This document shows, piece by piece, positions 38,401 to 50,800 of a DNA stretch of 64,000 nt. The number at the start of each line of letters is the position of its first letter. The stretch's first letter is position 1. This stretch comes from Phytoseiulus persimilis (lineage: Eukaryota > Arthropoda > Arachnida > Mesostigmata > Phytoseiidae): positions 11,780,001-11,844,000 of the forward strand of contig CM075102.1 of the NCBI GenBank assembly GCA_037576195.1, in the 5' to 3' direction. A program made the translations under genes and the position numbers. Below the pieces are notes generated by a model. That model made no database searches, was not told the origin of the DNA, and saw only the letters and a list, made by a program, of their open reading frames with translations.

Positions 38401-38500
38401 TCTACCAACACGCGGCTTATTCGATTTGGGTGTTTGCTTTCTTGTTTGAGGTTACGTTAGCGTTGGAGGTATCCGAACTCGTTCTCCATGTTTGGGCTTC
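35417..38500. other. No supported gene
   Basis: Open frames exist on both strands: a - strand stretch at 36361-36651 with a helical look (NEAIEEKQQRAQLLDQLFDY) and a + strand frame of 203 codons at 37246-37857. None has a convincing splice chain, start context and family match together. Confidence 0.4.
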
Positions 38501-38879
38501 CCGCTGCGGTTGACATCGGTTCTTGAACTGCGCAACAGCCGCATCCAGAAGAAGAACAGTGTTCTCGACGTGGTGAACCAGAACAAACGCTTCGAAGTAA
38601 ACTCATTCTTGCGACGAGAATCATAAATCAGAAGGGATCGTCAGGCCCGTCGAACGAGCGAGTCGGGCCTCGCGGGCCCGATGCGTGGAACCGCCCCCTC
38701 TGGAAGTCGCTCAGCTCTCCGGGCGTCTGTACCGACTGAACTAGGTACGAGAATCGGACGCGGAGGAATTCCAAAAATTTAATCTCGAGGAAACGTTTGA
38801 GTTGGATCTCAACGACATCCCGCTGTTCAAGGAAACGCAAGCCGTGTCCGCCGAAGCAAGAATCTCGACAATCGCATGA
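38501..38879 (+). CDS. Candidate terminal exon pair; exons (start unresolved)-38597 and 38745-38879
   Basis: The first exon reads LELRNSRIQKKNSVLDVVNQ (coiled-coil-like) and ends KRFE at GTAAAC in phase 0. The second follows GAACTAG and is open in phase 0: VRESDAEEFQKFNLEETFEL, then a short acidic to neutral tail ending ARISTIA and TGA. The acidic, low-arginine composition of the last exon is unlike chance frames in this region, which makes it one of the better candidates. The start of the first exon and the family are unknown. Confidence 0.4.
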
Positions 38880-39012
38880 GACTTTGGAGCTTCTCCTCCC
38901 TAGAGACTGGGGAAAGAAGTGAGCGTCGTTGCTGAGCGTCGTGACTGCAATGGATCATAACTCGCGTCCGTTACGGGTCTCCGACGCAGCTTCGACAGAA
39001 GCTCTCGCTTTC

Positions 39013-39947
39013 TCATCCGATCTCGGAGCACCATTTGCCACGAGCTAAATAGAAGGCTGTGCTTGTCGCTCGATGAAACCTTGGCAGACCCTCCAGCGCT
39101 TCGTCGAAAACAGTTCCGAAGTGCTCCACAAGAGAGATGTAATCACGGAGCAATCGATAACAGGCATGCCAATGATTCGAATCAAGATTAGTGTAGGGTG
39201 GCGTGGACTCTGCGTATATTTTCTCGAGGGAGCTAGCGTTCAAGATAACCATCGCGACGACTCTTCTCCACGTTCGAAACTCGTACGGAACTCTACTCCG
39301 ACGGGATCGCCACGCCGTCCGGGAAAACATACGAGCTCCGTTCCGTGAGCCCGGTTCCGGGACGCGAAAGGTTTGAGGGGATCGGCGGGCGCGGCATGCC
39401 CGGTCCCTGTCATGATCGGAATTAGAATTCTAGGGAAACACAGTGATATAGAGTAATAAGCGAAAAACAAGTTTATCAAACGACTGTGGCGTGTGACACT
39501 TTGCTCTTGCCGGTCTACAATTAATCATATCACTCTACTTGATCATGACAGATTAGTCCAGCCGCGCGATAAGATAGCGACGCTTCCAACGCTCACTGGA
39601 GCATTCTTAACGAGTGAGCAAGCGGACCCCGGCGGCACAGCATCTTGAATATCTTCTCGCTAGGAGCGACTCTGGTCACGGCTCGAAGTATTCCAGCGTT
39701 ATCTTTTTTGCTGCACTGGTCGTCCCTCTTCGACATTCGATAGAATGTTTCGAGCTCCCAACAAAAGAATGGAGTTCTCTCAGATAGAATACAGAGCTTT
39801 AGGGCTCTCGCATGATAGATGGTCAAATCGACGATCGGAGCGGAAGGGTATGCTGTGGTAGCGGTCCGGTATGCAGACCATCGAGCAACCGAGTTCTCGA
39901 AACTCTCTCCAGACGAATATCCTGGGTAACGAATACTGATGAGGACT
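39013..39947 (-). CDS. Candidate exon pair of an unrecognised protein; exons 39597-39947 and 39080-39232 (or to the stop at 39013)
   Basis: The upstream exon follows CACATTTCAG in phase 2 and is open for 117 codons (AYPSAPIVDLTIYHARALKL; ETFYRMSKRDDQCSKKDN; RVAPSEKIFKMLCRRGPLAH), ending at GTGAGC in phase 2. The next exon follows GAACGCTAG in the same phase and reads SLEKIYAESTPPYTNLDSNH and RLLRDYISLVEHFGTVFDEA. It ends either at a weak donor (GTTTCA) or at the stop at 39013. The composition is globular. Further 5' sequence up to about 40.2 kb is open in another frame but could not be joined. Confidence 0.38.
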
Positions 39948-40194
39948 CTGAAATGTGGCCCGCATCGGGCCTTCCCTCCAGATTCCTCCCCACTCAAGAA
40001 CCATCTGAGATAACGAACTGGTTATGTAGAGGAATGCGCAGATAGATTTGTCGACTAGGATCCGCCCGTGCTCCTGATATGCACTCGAAAAGAATCCCGT
40101 TAACTCGCCGCCTGAATCATTCAAACTCCCTGCGATTCCCTTTAACGTCCCCTTACGACCGACAGAGGCTATAAAGTTTGACTGTGCTTGCCAG

Positions 40195-40680
40195 TGGCGT
40201 TTTTGCACACATTATTGGTGAGACGTTTTACTTCGGCCGGGAACCAGATCCGATTCTGTCTCCTGCACGACGGAGGCACTCCGAATCTTGTCCCGATAAT
40301 TCCCGAAAGCATCGAACGTTCGATCATCGAAAGTTTGATCGGGATCAAGGCCGATGAAGGTCCACTCATCCGGTGCTCCAAATCAGTGGATTTAGTCGAA
40401 AATGCGATGTGGGGTGGTTTTTGCTTCGCCTACGCAAGTCCGACGCGAGAAAGGTACGCAAACACCGGTCACAGTTTTCAGAATACCTAATACCGTCAAG
40501 ACCGAGTCCCGTTCGACCACCGTCGAGTATCAACCGATGATGCGCACGTGTATATTCTGCGGCGTTATTCCCACATACTCGTTGTGGCGACGTGCACGAT
40601 TATTCAGAACCAGTCGCGTAGCGAGCATGCTGGCAGCCCTCGGGTCTGGAAGCGCAATCGAGTCGGGGTTGCGAGATTAG
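40195..40680 (+). pseudogene. Open coding-like stretch with an apparent frame change near 40.45 kb
   Basis: After a good acceptor (TGCTTGCCAG) one frame is open for about 86 codons (LLHDGGTPNLVPIIPESIER; IIESLIGIKADEGPLIRCSK). The sequence then continues sensibly only in a second frame (TVEYQPMMRTCIFCGVIPTY ... SAIESGLRD) to TAG at 40680. Splice-like borders between them (GTACGC and TTTTCAG) would give an intron of only 28 bases, which is too short. It may be a decayed gene, a sequence error, or chance. Confidence 0.22.
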
Positions 40681-42492
40681 CTCTGACAACCGGCCGTTTG
40701 GCCAACGGTGGCTAGGTGACTGACGAGGCTCATAGCGGACGCCACCCAGCACCAGGTTGAACGAACCGAACAGCCATCGGTGCGCCATGACGCCGAAACC
40801 CAAATCCACCGGAGCGCGGCCCCAACCCCTTCGAAGAAGATCGCCATTCATTACTATTTCAGAAAGCGAGAATGAATGTTTCGGGAAGACCCTCATTGGA
40901 ACGCAGGTTAATGATTACGCTAGTGTTCTCGAGGAAAGCAGAAAGACACGGTCGACGCGTTGATTTTCCCTCTAGCTTTCGATTTGGAGCTGTGTGACTG
41001 CAAACAATGGCATTTATCGCTCTACAGTATCTCAGAAAGAGAATAGTTCCGCAGTGACTCCCCGATTCCAGTGGAATTTGCTTCGGTACTCGAACGTCGG
41101 ACTCCCACTCCAGTTTCTTGATCAGAACGATGCTGCTACCGTGCGGACAAGGAGCTGTACCCAGGGTAGTCTCGAGGCATGGGATCCTGCGTCAAAAGAG
41201 AAGATTTCATAGCTTCGAAAGCCACAGTAGCTGAGAAAACATCGATAAAAACGGAATTCAGAGGAGAGGGCCAATCGTGGCAGCGAACGGAAAACCAGTC
41301 CCGAAAACATGTACAGCGTCGCATGAACGGATCTCAATCCTCTGACCGGCACCGGCGAGCGAACTATTTTGGTGAGTCGGGTATTCCCCCTACCCGCAGT
41401 CTCGAGGTGCTCTACATATTGGAGGATTGTTGTCTTTGATCGAAGATGCTTCAACTTCTTCGGAAAAGTCTTTTAGAGATCATTCGAACGGTTCGGGACA
41501 GTCTCGTCCACGGTCGACAGAAAAAGCTGGCCATGCAAATCGTGGCTCTTTCTAGCCTTTTATTGCTCCGAAAGGGAGGAGCCAGACACCCGTCTGTGAG
41601 TCTGATTGACGATCGGTCGTTCGTTTCATCCATCAGCGCCATCACAGCTAATCAGGATTAAATGAGAGCTGTCGCGTCATGCCAATCAGACGGCCACGAA
41701 AACAACGTCGTATAGATGATATAAATGATGCCTCGTTGTTTCTTGTCTCTGTGTGTCGCCTTCTTCTGGACAACAGCGGCTACCGCCGCAATCAGATTCA
41801 ATTCCAGCAGAAAGTACGTAGGCGGTCGCCGACCCTCATATTGGCAAGACAAGCCTAACAGCGGCGGCGACAGCCGCTGCCGCCACTGTTGTTGTTGTCG
41901 TCGTCGTCGGATCGGCTAGACTTGAGCCAGACGTTCACACAGACGGTGAAAGCGCCGGGTCGGCGACCTCAGAGAACAGACGCTAGCGCCTAGAAGGTCA
42001 CGCGAGGTCGGGCTGAGCTCTCCTCCTCCCGCCACGTCTGCCGGTTGCTCTGTCGTTGTTGTCGTAGTGGTATATTTTCGGCAATTACCCCATAAACACC
42101 CGAGTCGACAAACCGAGCGGCGAAGGGGATCGGAATCCGGCGGTTCCGACCGATTTCTCTGTTCGCGACTGTTTTCCGGATGACTGAACAGCTATTGAGT
42201 TTCCCTATCATCCTCTCGGGCTCTCAAACCCTGCGTTCAAGCTCCGACGAGGCAGACAGAGACTAACGCGGCAAGTGTGGGGACCGGCGGGTTCGAACTC
42301 AGAGGAAGCAGGCGGACCCAGGGCTGGGAGCAGCAGGGAGATCTGTGACAAGCTTCCGAGTTTTCCGCGGAGGAAGACAAACTTCCAGCAGGGAGAACTT
42401 CGTGACAGAAGTTGCTCTTCCGCGAGGGAAACTCGAACTACTCATATCAGACGATTCGGCCGACGTCAGATCCCGTCTACCGGTTTTCGCAG
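40681..42492. other. No supported gene
   Basis: Short frames only, on both strands. The frame at 41122-41454 (-) and its + strand counterpart overlap and neither has splice support. Confidence 0.4.
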
Positions 42493-42803
42493 TTACGGGT
42501 AGACTCTGGAAATCGATCCGGAACTCCCACTCAGATAAAAAGGCCCCGGTCGTCGTCTTCGGTGTTATCTCGCTCGACACCAGCAACGTCGGCGAGCGGC
42601 GAAGTGATTTTCTTCTCGTCCACAGAGTATGAGGAAAGAGCGAGACGCTCTTCTCGCAAACAGTTTCGTAGACGGATGCAAGAGGCGAGCTCGCAAAGTC
42701 TGAGCGAGTCTTTGATTTCGCCATCGCACGAGTCCGGCATGGAGGAGATCATTACGGATGAGGAGGACAACGAAGGGGGAACGTCGTCGATTGAACCCCG
42801 AAA
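42493..42803 (+). CDS. Candidate exon, Ser/Arg-rich with acidic end
   Basis: The stretch begins after a good acceptor (CCGGTTTTCGCAG) in phase 0 and runs 103 codons to a GTGAGG donor in phase 2. It reads IKRPRSSSSVLSRSTPATSA, then EVIFFSSTEYEERARRSSRK, then an acidic patch (EEIITDEEDNEGG), as in regulated disordered linkers. An ATG-started 141-codon frame runs antisense (42299-42724), so the strand is not certain. No family was recognised and the following exon could not be fixed. Confidence 0.3.
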
Positions 42804-45800
42804 GTGAGGCAGATGTGACGGAGCCCATCACCAGTGGAATATTTACGGAGGCTGTTGGCGTTTATCTTCTCAGAACTCCAGGAATCCCTTCCCTCTACGT
42901 CGTTGTCCGCTTTCCCGGATGCCATCTCCCCCCCCGAATCCCTCGCTGTCGTCAAAGGCTGCCGTTCGCCTTTTCAGGGTCGCCTCCAGCTCGTCAAGGG
43001 CTTTCTCCGTCTCTTTGCAACGTTTCCTTGGGAGGCTCATCGTGCCTCGTCTTTGTCTCCATGCGGCTCAAAAAACCCTCCTCGAAAGCCATCTCGTATT
43101 CCGGGCCTGATTCCTCGTCCCTCTGGAGCTACTTTTCGCCGCTCCGCCCCAGACTGGTCTGGCATGAGACAGTGGACAATGAGCGTTCCCTCCTTCTGCG
43201 AGTTCTGAGGCTTAGGTTACTCGAGAGAGGAGGGAAAGAACCAGAGCCGTTGAGACGCTGGAAGCTTGGCGGAGCTGCTGCTTTCCGTCTAATGAGACGA
43301 TGTCTCATTCGGGCGGCCCACTCCCACAGTCCCGGCTGCCGCATAGCGAGTTATAATTGGCAGACTTTTCCATGGTAATCCCCGGTTCGTTCCAGATTTT
43401 CTTTCGCTTGGCGCCTTCTTCCCTCTTCCTGGCTTCCTCTTTCTATCGGGTCCACGCCGCTTGAGGCCTGGCGCTCTCTGTTACCTCCGGCTGCCAAGTT
43501 CCAGACCAATTTTCAGGGTTCAGGTATGATCAGGTGGAGCTGGATCTCGTTTTCGGGTTTTCAGAAAGACCGTCAATTTCCGTTGGATTTTTGTGATGTC
43601 CGAATTCCGACTGGGATCCCTGCCAAGGTCTTTTTGGTTTTTCTATACGGAATCGCCTGCTGGTGCGGAGTGAAACATCGGACCGCGGAGAAATCTAAAC
43701 TCAGGTTACGCATCAACCTGGACGAATATCAGTACATGCATTCGTGCCGGAATATGCGAATTCGCGTCGGATATCTCGGAGAAAACCACTTCGAGGCTCT
43801 CCGAGCGCTACTCGTGAGTCGTTCATTCCAAAACAGCCGACGCAAAGGGAACACAACACGGCGGATGTTGTTCAGCGTACGCGTTCTTGAGAGGTGGAGC
43901 CAGCGTTACTTTGGAAGTCGGCAATCGCTGTTCGTGTCTGGAGTTGTTTATAGTTGATGGACGGCAGATACTCAGATAGCCGACGCGATGGGCAAACGAA
44001 TGTTTCAGCCAAGACTACGCCTGCGAGTCTGCCAAGTTGCCCGCCCGACGACTAGACACAGACAGGGTAACCCTGAGCGACGTCACCGCCATTGTTGTCG
44101 CCTGTCATTCAGCTGGTCGGTCGGTCGGTCGGTCGGCCAGACAGTAAGCAAGCCCGTGAATAAGCTCGACGGTAGACAGTGCGGCGTTAGTCCACATAAG
44201 ACTCTCGCTCCGTTTTTCGCCGACGGCGGAGAGTCCTTGGAGGCAATCTGTGACGCTCACTCGGACTAAAGTTCATTCGAACATTTTCACTGTCAGCTCC
44301 ACCACACGGCGAAACAACCCGGATGACCGACGTTAGCCCCGTGGAATTTTCGTGCCGGTCCATCAGACACCCCGTCATGATCCGTCATTCCTCGACGCAC
44401 GCTCGCCCCCGACGAGCTCGAACTCCGACCAGAAGTTTGGACCTCAAACTGGTTATTGAGCCGGAGCGTGGGGTTTGAGCCACGGTGCGGCGATTCCCAA
44501 TATCGATGAGAACCAATAATAAACGGTCGGGACCTAATCAGAACGGCTCGATAAATCGATTCCATCGGGCATGTCGACTGCCCCTGGGAGTTGGGGAGTC
44601 GCGGCGGGGAGAACGTAGCTCGGAGCTGATTTTATCCGGATATGCATTGGCTGAGCCAGCTCGGTGGAAAAGCAGCTCGCGGTCGGTTTTTCGGTCGCTC
44701 GTGGTGATGGAGCGCGAGGCGAGTTTTACAGTGAGCCACGTCTGCGTGCAGCAAATTACTTATGTGCAGCTGTCTTCCTGTCTATTGAGTTAGTTACCGA
44801 GTCGCATGGAGGTCGCCAGTCGCATGGACCAGGGTAAGGATAGCCAGATATATAGACAGTCGGACAGACAGATGTCTGCTCGGTTAGTTGCTCAGGAGGA
44901 CGGTGGTCTGGCCAATTCGCTCGCCGACCAACTGAATACGTCGGATCTGGGTCAGTGGATGGTCACTCATTCGGCCCATGTGACGGTCGCTTGGAGTCCA
45001 GGAAGGGTGATTATGCACAAACCTGCTTAGAATGAGTCGGCTCGCCCAGACAGAGTGGAAATATCGGGGTTGGAGAACGTGGGTTCGGTGCAAAGCGGAC
45101 GAATCGCCAGACAGCGACGCCAAGCTAGCAGTGAGCCAGACCAGCGAGGTCCGAGCTACAGATCGTCACTCAGACCGACCGACGAACAGACGACGGCTAA
45201 CTCAGCCCTTTAGGCATCAGACCTATTTTGTAACACTCTGTTCGTGTAAAACGAATGAGAGCGTTCACCGGCCACTCAGCTCGCCGTTGGCCGGGACAGC
45301 AAGCCAACTAGTGTGAGAACGTGCAGAACGAACGCGGAACCAACGGCTGTCATTTGTTCTAATGCATCTCGTGGCGGAAGCTTCGATCTGGGAGCCTCTT
45401 CAGCGGGAAGAATGATCGGCAGGAATACTTCGAGCTCCATGGACAAGGATGTCCACGATCGTCACCGAGAACCTCACTCAGACTGGAGGTTCCGTCGGAT
45501 CGAAACGAAATTCTTGGCTTTTGAGTGCGTTTCCAATCACCGGAGCCCTCATGCCAGGGAAGCCTATCTGCATTCCTTGAGATACGCCTTCATGGCTTCC
45601 CGGGTCGGCGACTCGGGGAAGCGTTCGATGCTGTCGCGGTCGCAAACGGGCGGTCGCAAACGGGCGATCGGATGGGACCGCTGGGAGGAAAGTGAACGGC
45701 CCAGGAGCCGTTTTTCCGTCGGATTCACTTGACCATCCGCGATATTCCTCCCATCGATGTTACAGGAGACAATGGTATGATCGCAGCGTTGGGTGGCTCG

Positions 45801-47600
45801 GCGCAGGAACAACGATGCGGACAATCGCAAGGTTATCGGGCGTAGTTTGTCGGCGCGCCCACCGCCTGCCCACCAAGCTTTCCTCTACTTCCAGTCGAAC
45901 AGCGCATTTCCACCAAGGAGCGCTGCCGTCTGGAATGTCATTGCCGTTGACGAAGGCACAACCATGCCTTTCGCGAAAAAATGGGATTCAGTGCCTCGCG
46001 GAGGGGGGCTTTCGTGGAGGTCGATTTTGACTTCTCAATCCTCCAGGAGCAGTGGACGAAGATCTTAGGAGAACGGTTCTCGCCCGAATCATTCTACGCA
46101 TGGCTTCCCGACCGTTCGCAATGTAAATGGGTACACTCGACCTCAGAGGAGCCGGGAGGATGAAGTCCGATCATCCATTTCGAAAATACAGTCTGCCGTA
46201 TCACTCCTGCTAAGAGTCTTGTGGGAATGGGCTGAGAATTGGAACGGTTAGCGTCAAACAGCTTCTGGGTGCGTCTCTCCGGGCAGCTCGTTCAGAAGCT
46301 GGAAACACTCCGGAAACTCATCCTTAGTCCTGACCTCCTGTGCCCGAGTCTAACCGTCGTGATCACTAGCTGTTGCAAGCTAAGAGGGATCGGAGATCAT
46401 TCCAGAGGAAAGATATAAGCTCCAGTGTCAAGTTTTTTCGACCCGATTCAGACACCTTGCACGTATGCCGGTCCCTCGAAACACAGCGGTGACTGATCGC
46501 GCACTCCGCAAATAGCTGTTTACAATGTAAGACTTGTGCCCCGCTCTCTTTTATCTAATCGGACATCTGAGCGTGTTATTCACATTCCGGCGGCAAAAGG
46601 GTCAGGTCGCGGAACTTGGTCACGCTGCGTGACTAACGGAGACTTTCGAGGTCGCAGATTGTTGACCAAGGCCCCGTACTGGCCCCCACCCTCTCCCCTC
46701 CATCAAGTCAGCGGAATCATCCGGGAGCCTTGATCGATGACGATTTTCATACTTCAACAGGGAGACATCGCCGATCTACGGTTACGTTGAGAGCACCTGA
46801 ACAACGATCGTTTCATTCCGAAGAGGGCGGCTGTCAGGAGCGATGGCTTCTTTCACCCTCCTCTGTGACTCTGCCACTCGACGAGCTCGATCAGTCTTCG
46901 AGGCACTCATCTAATAGAATCGTTCTCGAAGTCATGCACATGATTTGCAAAGGTGACGATGGGATACTGAACAGCAGCCTTCTGGGAGGTCGAAGCTCGA
47001 TTCCGGGCCCACTTTTTCTCTGCCCACATCCAGCGGATCTTTCGGCATCCTTTGAATGACTTCCTGGCCTCTCTTTACAACAGTTTGTCCGAAATTCCCA
47101 GAGGGATAATTTCTGAAAGTGTTCACCTCATCAACGTTCCGCGATTGATGACTGTTCTACCAAACGCTATTTTAGATTTCGAGTTCATGGACTCTGTCGC
47201 CGCGACAGATTGAACGGAATGCTGAAGGGAAATACTCTTGTTACTTCCGACCGAACGTAGGCAGAAATAGCTACGTCGTGGACAACCTATTCTCCGGCCC
47301 CTGAGAACCAGCCCGCGAGCTGGCGCCGACCACTTCGCGAACCAGAACGTATTTGCCCGCCGAGGAGGTGGAGATACCCTTTCTGGAAGTGACCCTTCCG
47401 GTGTTGCTCTCAATCTCTGTAGATCTGAAGCGGTATATTTGGATTGTTGCTGTCAAACGGTTTTATTGGTCTTCTGCCAAATCTATGTTTAGCACACATG
47501 ATCTCCTCACGTCGGTCACAAGCTGCTTGGAGCTCGTTATACGTGAACGCAGCTGCTAATTTTAGCCCTCATACGCGCGAGAAGCGGGAGACGTGAAGGG
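42804..47600. other. No supported gene; scattered coding-like frames
   Basis: Frames such as 43526-43957 (+), 45313-45732 (+) and 46932-47126 (-) look partly coding but lack consistent splice partners. On the - strand, 42.8-43.1 kb has two open frames with Lys/Glu-rich helical sequence (around KETEKALDELEATLKRR). Tetranucleotide GGTC repeats occur at 44115-44136. Confidence 0.4.
44115..44136. repeat. (GGTC)n tetranucleotide repeat
   Basis: Five to six GGTC units in a row. Confidence 0.85.
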
Positions 47601-47626
47601 AAAAAGGAACGCCAGCGTCCCGTCAC

Positions 47627-47811
47627 GACATCAATTTTCGAACCTCGAAAATTCGGAGATTTATTTCCGATTCGACATTCTGAAAATTACTCCCCGACTC
47701 GAGAATTACTTTCTGACTCAGAAACTGATTTTTTAGTAGGGAATTTGAGCATTTCGAATCTCTGGCGTTTTCGAGTCGGGAATTCATTTCCGAGATTCGA
47801 AAATTGATGTC
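47627..47811. repeat. 185-bp fold-back (inverted repeat) element
   Basis: The left end GACATCAATTTTCGAA is the exact reverse complement of the right end TTCGAAAATTGATGTC. The pairing continues inward with few mismatches, and an inner pair (CCCCGACTCGAGAA near 47692 with TTTTCGAGTCGGGA near 47769) extends the hairpin. The element is more AT-rich than its surroundings and has no open frame of note. It resembles a miniature inverted-repeat transposable element, although no clear target-site duplication is visible. Confidence 0.7.
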
Positions 47812-50800
47812 TAGTCCCTCCTCTGCCAAAGAGATCTGTTCCTGTGTTTCAAACTCTTTACTCGGTGAACTTGGATTTTTCGGAGGTCACAAGCAGAGGA
47901 GGATGCGATCTCTATAGAACTATCCTCGCAGCAGCAGATTCAGTGGAATTATAGCGTCCATCAGTTATTACAAAGGCTCAGACACTCGTCCCGTACAGCG
48001 GAAGCAAGCGGCAATCCATTGTCCTCAAGCTGCGGACCGGAGGTTGCACTCCAAAGTCCTGGCTCCAGCATCACCAATACCTCGGGGCGAGCTGAACGGA
48101 AGCTCTCCAACGCTTCTCCGTGTTTTCATTCAGAGATTCGTAAGATCTCTTGATCCTTATCAAAATATTCCGTCGAGTTGGGAAGTTGGGAGCCCTCAGA
48201 CCCTGTTTTCAGAGCGTCTCTGACTTGGAAGCTCCCTACAGGTGAAGTTCGGGAGAACCGAGTCGAGTGACCTTCTTCTCGGACCCGCGTAACTTGCGTG
48301 GCGTCTGTCGAGTTCCTCCCTTCTCCAACATCCGGCGATGAGAATACGAGCCTTAAGAACGGATGTCTGTGCACGCCGTCGTTCGCAGAAGCTCTCCCGA
48401 CAAAGAACGAAGGCAGCGGAGTGTGATGCGGTCGCTTTGTTCGATGTGCGCCAGAGATGGGAAACTCCCAATCGAGAACTTGTCAGATGATGGATTCGTG
48501 CAGTCGTGCTATCCGGAATCTGTCATCGTTCGCTCACACGACCAGACGATAAACGAAGACCCAAGTCGCTTCCCGCACCCGTACAAAAAGTGCGAACGAT
48601 TGTCGTAGAATAGTAGTAATGCGACTCGAAGCGCCTGCAGCAGATAGGGCGTGTCTCGTGGGCAACCGACCAACGTCTCGTCGATGTTGACGTACTCTTG
48701 TGAAAGTTCGGGGATAGCCGAGACAAGCCAGCCGAGTGAATCGAGCCGAACCGGCGGGACTAGGGCTAGAGCAGAGCAGCGCTGCTCAGACTACAGCAGC
48801 GGACTGGTCGAGAAGACCAGACCAGACCTGTCTGGGTTGCCTTTTCATCAATCCAGAGGGATGGACCGCTCTCGCGGCGAACGGACGCAGGAACGTTGAG
48901 ACGAGCTCTCGAGAAGAGCTCGCAAAACAAACAAACCGGGCCCTGCTGGGAACATGAGAAAAGGACAGAGGACGATCGGATGGAAGAGACTCGCCGAACC
49001 GCGATTGAATTCACCGTCGGAAAGGGGATCGAGTTTACACGAAGTGATTCAGCTCTCGCATTCCGGATAGGCTCAAAGACTAGTCAGGCACAATGGATTT
49101 GAGCTCGAGGGGAAACTGGAGCCCCTGACACTGAATGTGAACTCATAGGGTCAGAATGTCTCCGAAAACCTCAGAAAGCTCCCCGCAGACTCCACTCTCG
49201 AGTTCTAAATCAACAAACAGAACCGTCGCTGGGTCGTTTCCGATGGGAGCTCGGAGTGCCGGAAACTCAACTACCCGTCGAGAGTCGAGTGTTGGCCTCA
49301 TGAGTGTCAAGTTCCAGAACCTGGTTGGAAGGAGAATTGTGCGAAACAACGGCATTGTGCCGAAAGCCGCGCAGCACTTCGACTTCCGTCCGCGAGTCAC
49401 TCGGTCAAGTTTCTCCCTCAGCAGTCGCTGCTGGCAGATCTTCTCCCGGAAAAGCTAACCCTGTTGGTGGTTTCCCAGCTTGGAATCGCTCCTGTGAAAT
49501 TCGGCGCCTGAAGTCGGGCCTTGAGCTCGGCCCTGGCCAAATATTCCGGCGGAAAAAAAGGGGGAGACTCTCGAGCACTTCCACATTCCCGCGCAATCAG
49601 TTCCATCCTAGAAGGCCCCGACTATAGTTAGCACAAGCTAAAGACTGCCACCGAGCTTAGAGTTCGAACGACGCAGTCAGAGCAGGTGGTGCACATGAGC
49701 ACGCTGATTGCCAAACATCGAAAACATGCATACAGCGGTTTGTACGCGAACAGATGCTTCGCGTCAGCGAAGGTCCGATCTGGCTTGAGTTCGACAACGA
49801 GTCTCGGTGAATCTCCAGACACCACATCTCGACTCGAAGTTCGTCAGCTGCTGCAGGCAGCCGCTTTCGATTCAGGTATGCAGCACTCTCTTATAAAGCT
49901 CGTTGGAAAGTTTCCGACAGCCCCCTCCCCCAATCGGGTGGAAAGTGTCAGACTCCGAAAAACGTCAAACTTTCAACTCGTGATTGATGCGAACATACTT
50001 CCTGGAGGCTTCTCGCGTCAGGAGCTGAGCCACCAGGTTCGGCCCCTGGTTTCAGAGAGCCTCCGCTCATGCAAGGCGGCGATTCATCTCTGGCCAGAGC
50101 CTCTTGATCCTACTCCACATGCTCCGCGAGCAGATGCTCTTCAGCAAAACCATCAGCTAGAGTGGAGGAGCCCGAGCTTCCTCAACATTGACGATTCTCA
50201 AGTAGGGTAAAAGTACCAGTTATGGGCCATTTACCAGGTTTGGGTCGCGATCATTGCGACGACGGCTAAACAGCTTGCTCTTCGCGATAAAGAGACAATG
50301 GGACCGGAAGCCTCCTGAGCATTATGTCGGTAGTGGGCATCTATCCAAAAGGATGGAAAGGAGCCGAAGAACCGGAAGCACACGAATCTGAATTTTGTAT
50401 TTAGAGTGAGAAGAACTATGCTTCAATATCTATCACGATCAGATAGGATAGAAGTATCGAGGATATGAAAGCGTATGGCTGGAAGCAAGAAATTATGCTT
50501 GCACTCGGTGTTTGCAGAGGCGACGTACTTCTGACCCAGGCACGTGCAGGGATGATTCCGACACGACACCTCAAAAGACGGCGCCGCAAGAGAATCAAAC
50601 ATGCCCTCGTTGCGAGACCTACGGAGAAACATTTCATATTCAAATGCCATGACGCATATCACACGGGTGTTGATTTTCTCATAAGGATAGGTATACGTGA
50701 GAAAATGGAGAACGCGTGCGAGAAACGAAACGAATCCTGAAATATGCGAGAAGGGGACCAAGTACCTGCCTAATAGCGCCCCACATGGAGGGCTGACATG

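Noticed and set aside
42299-42724. Antisense 141-codon frame with ATG
   Set aside because: It is the complement of the better splice-bounded + strand candidate exon, and TCG/CGA complementarity explains why both look Ser/Arg-rich.
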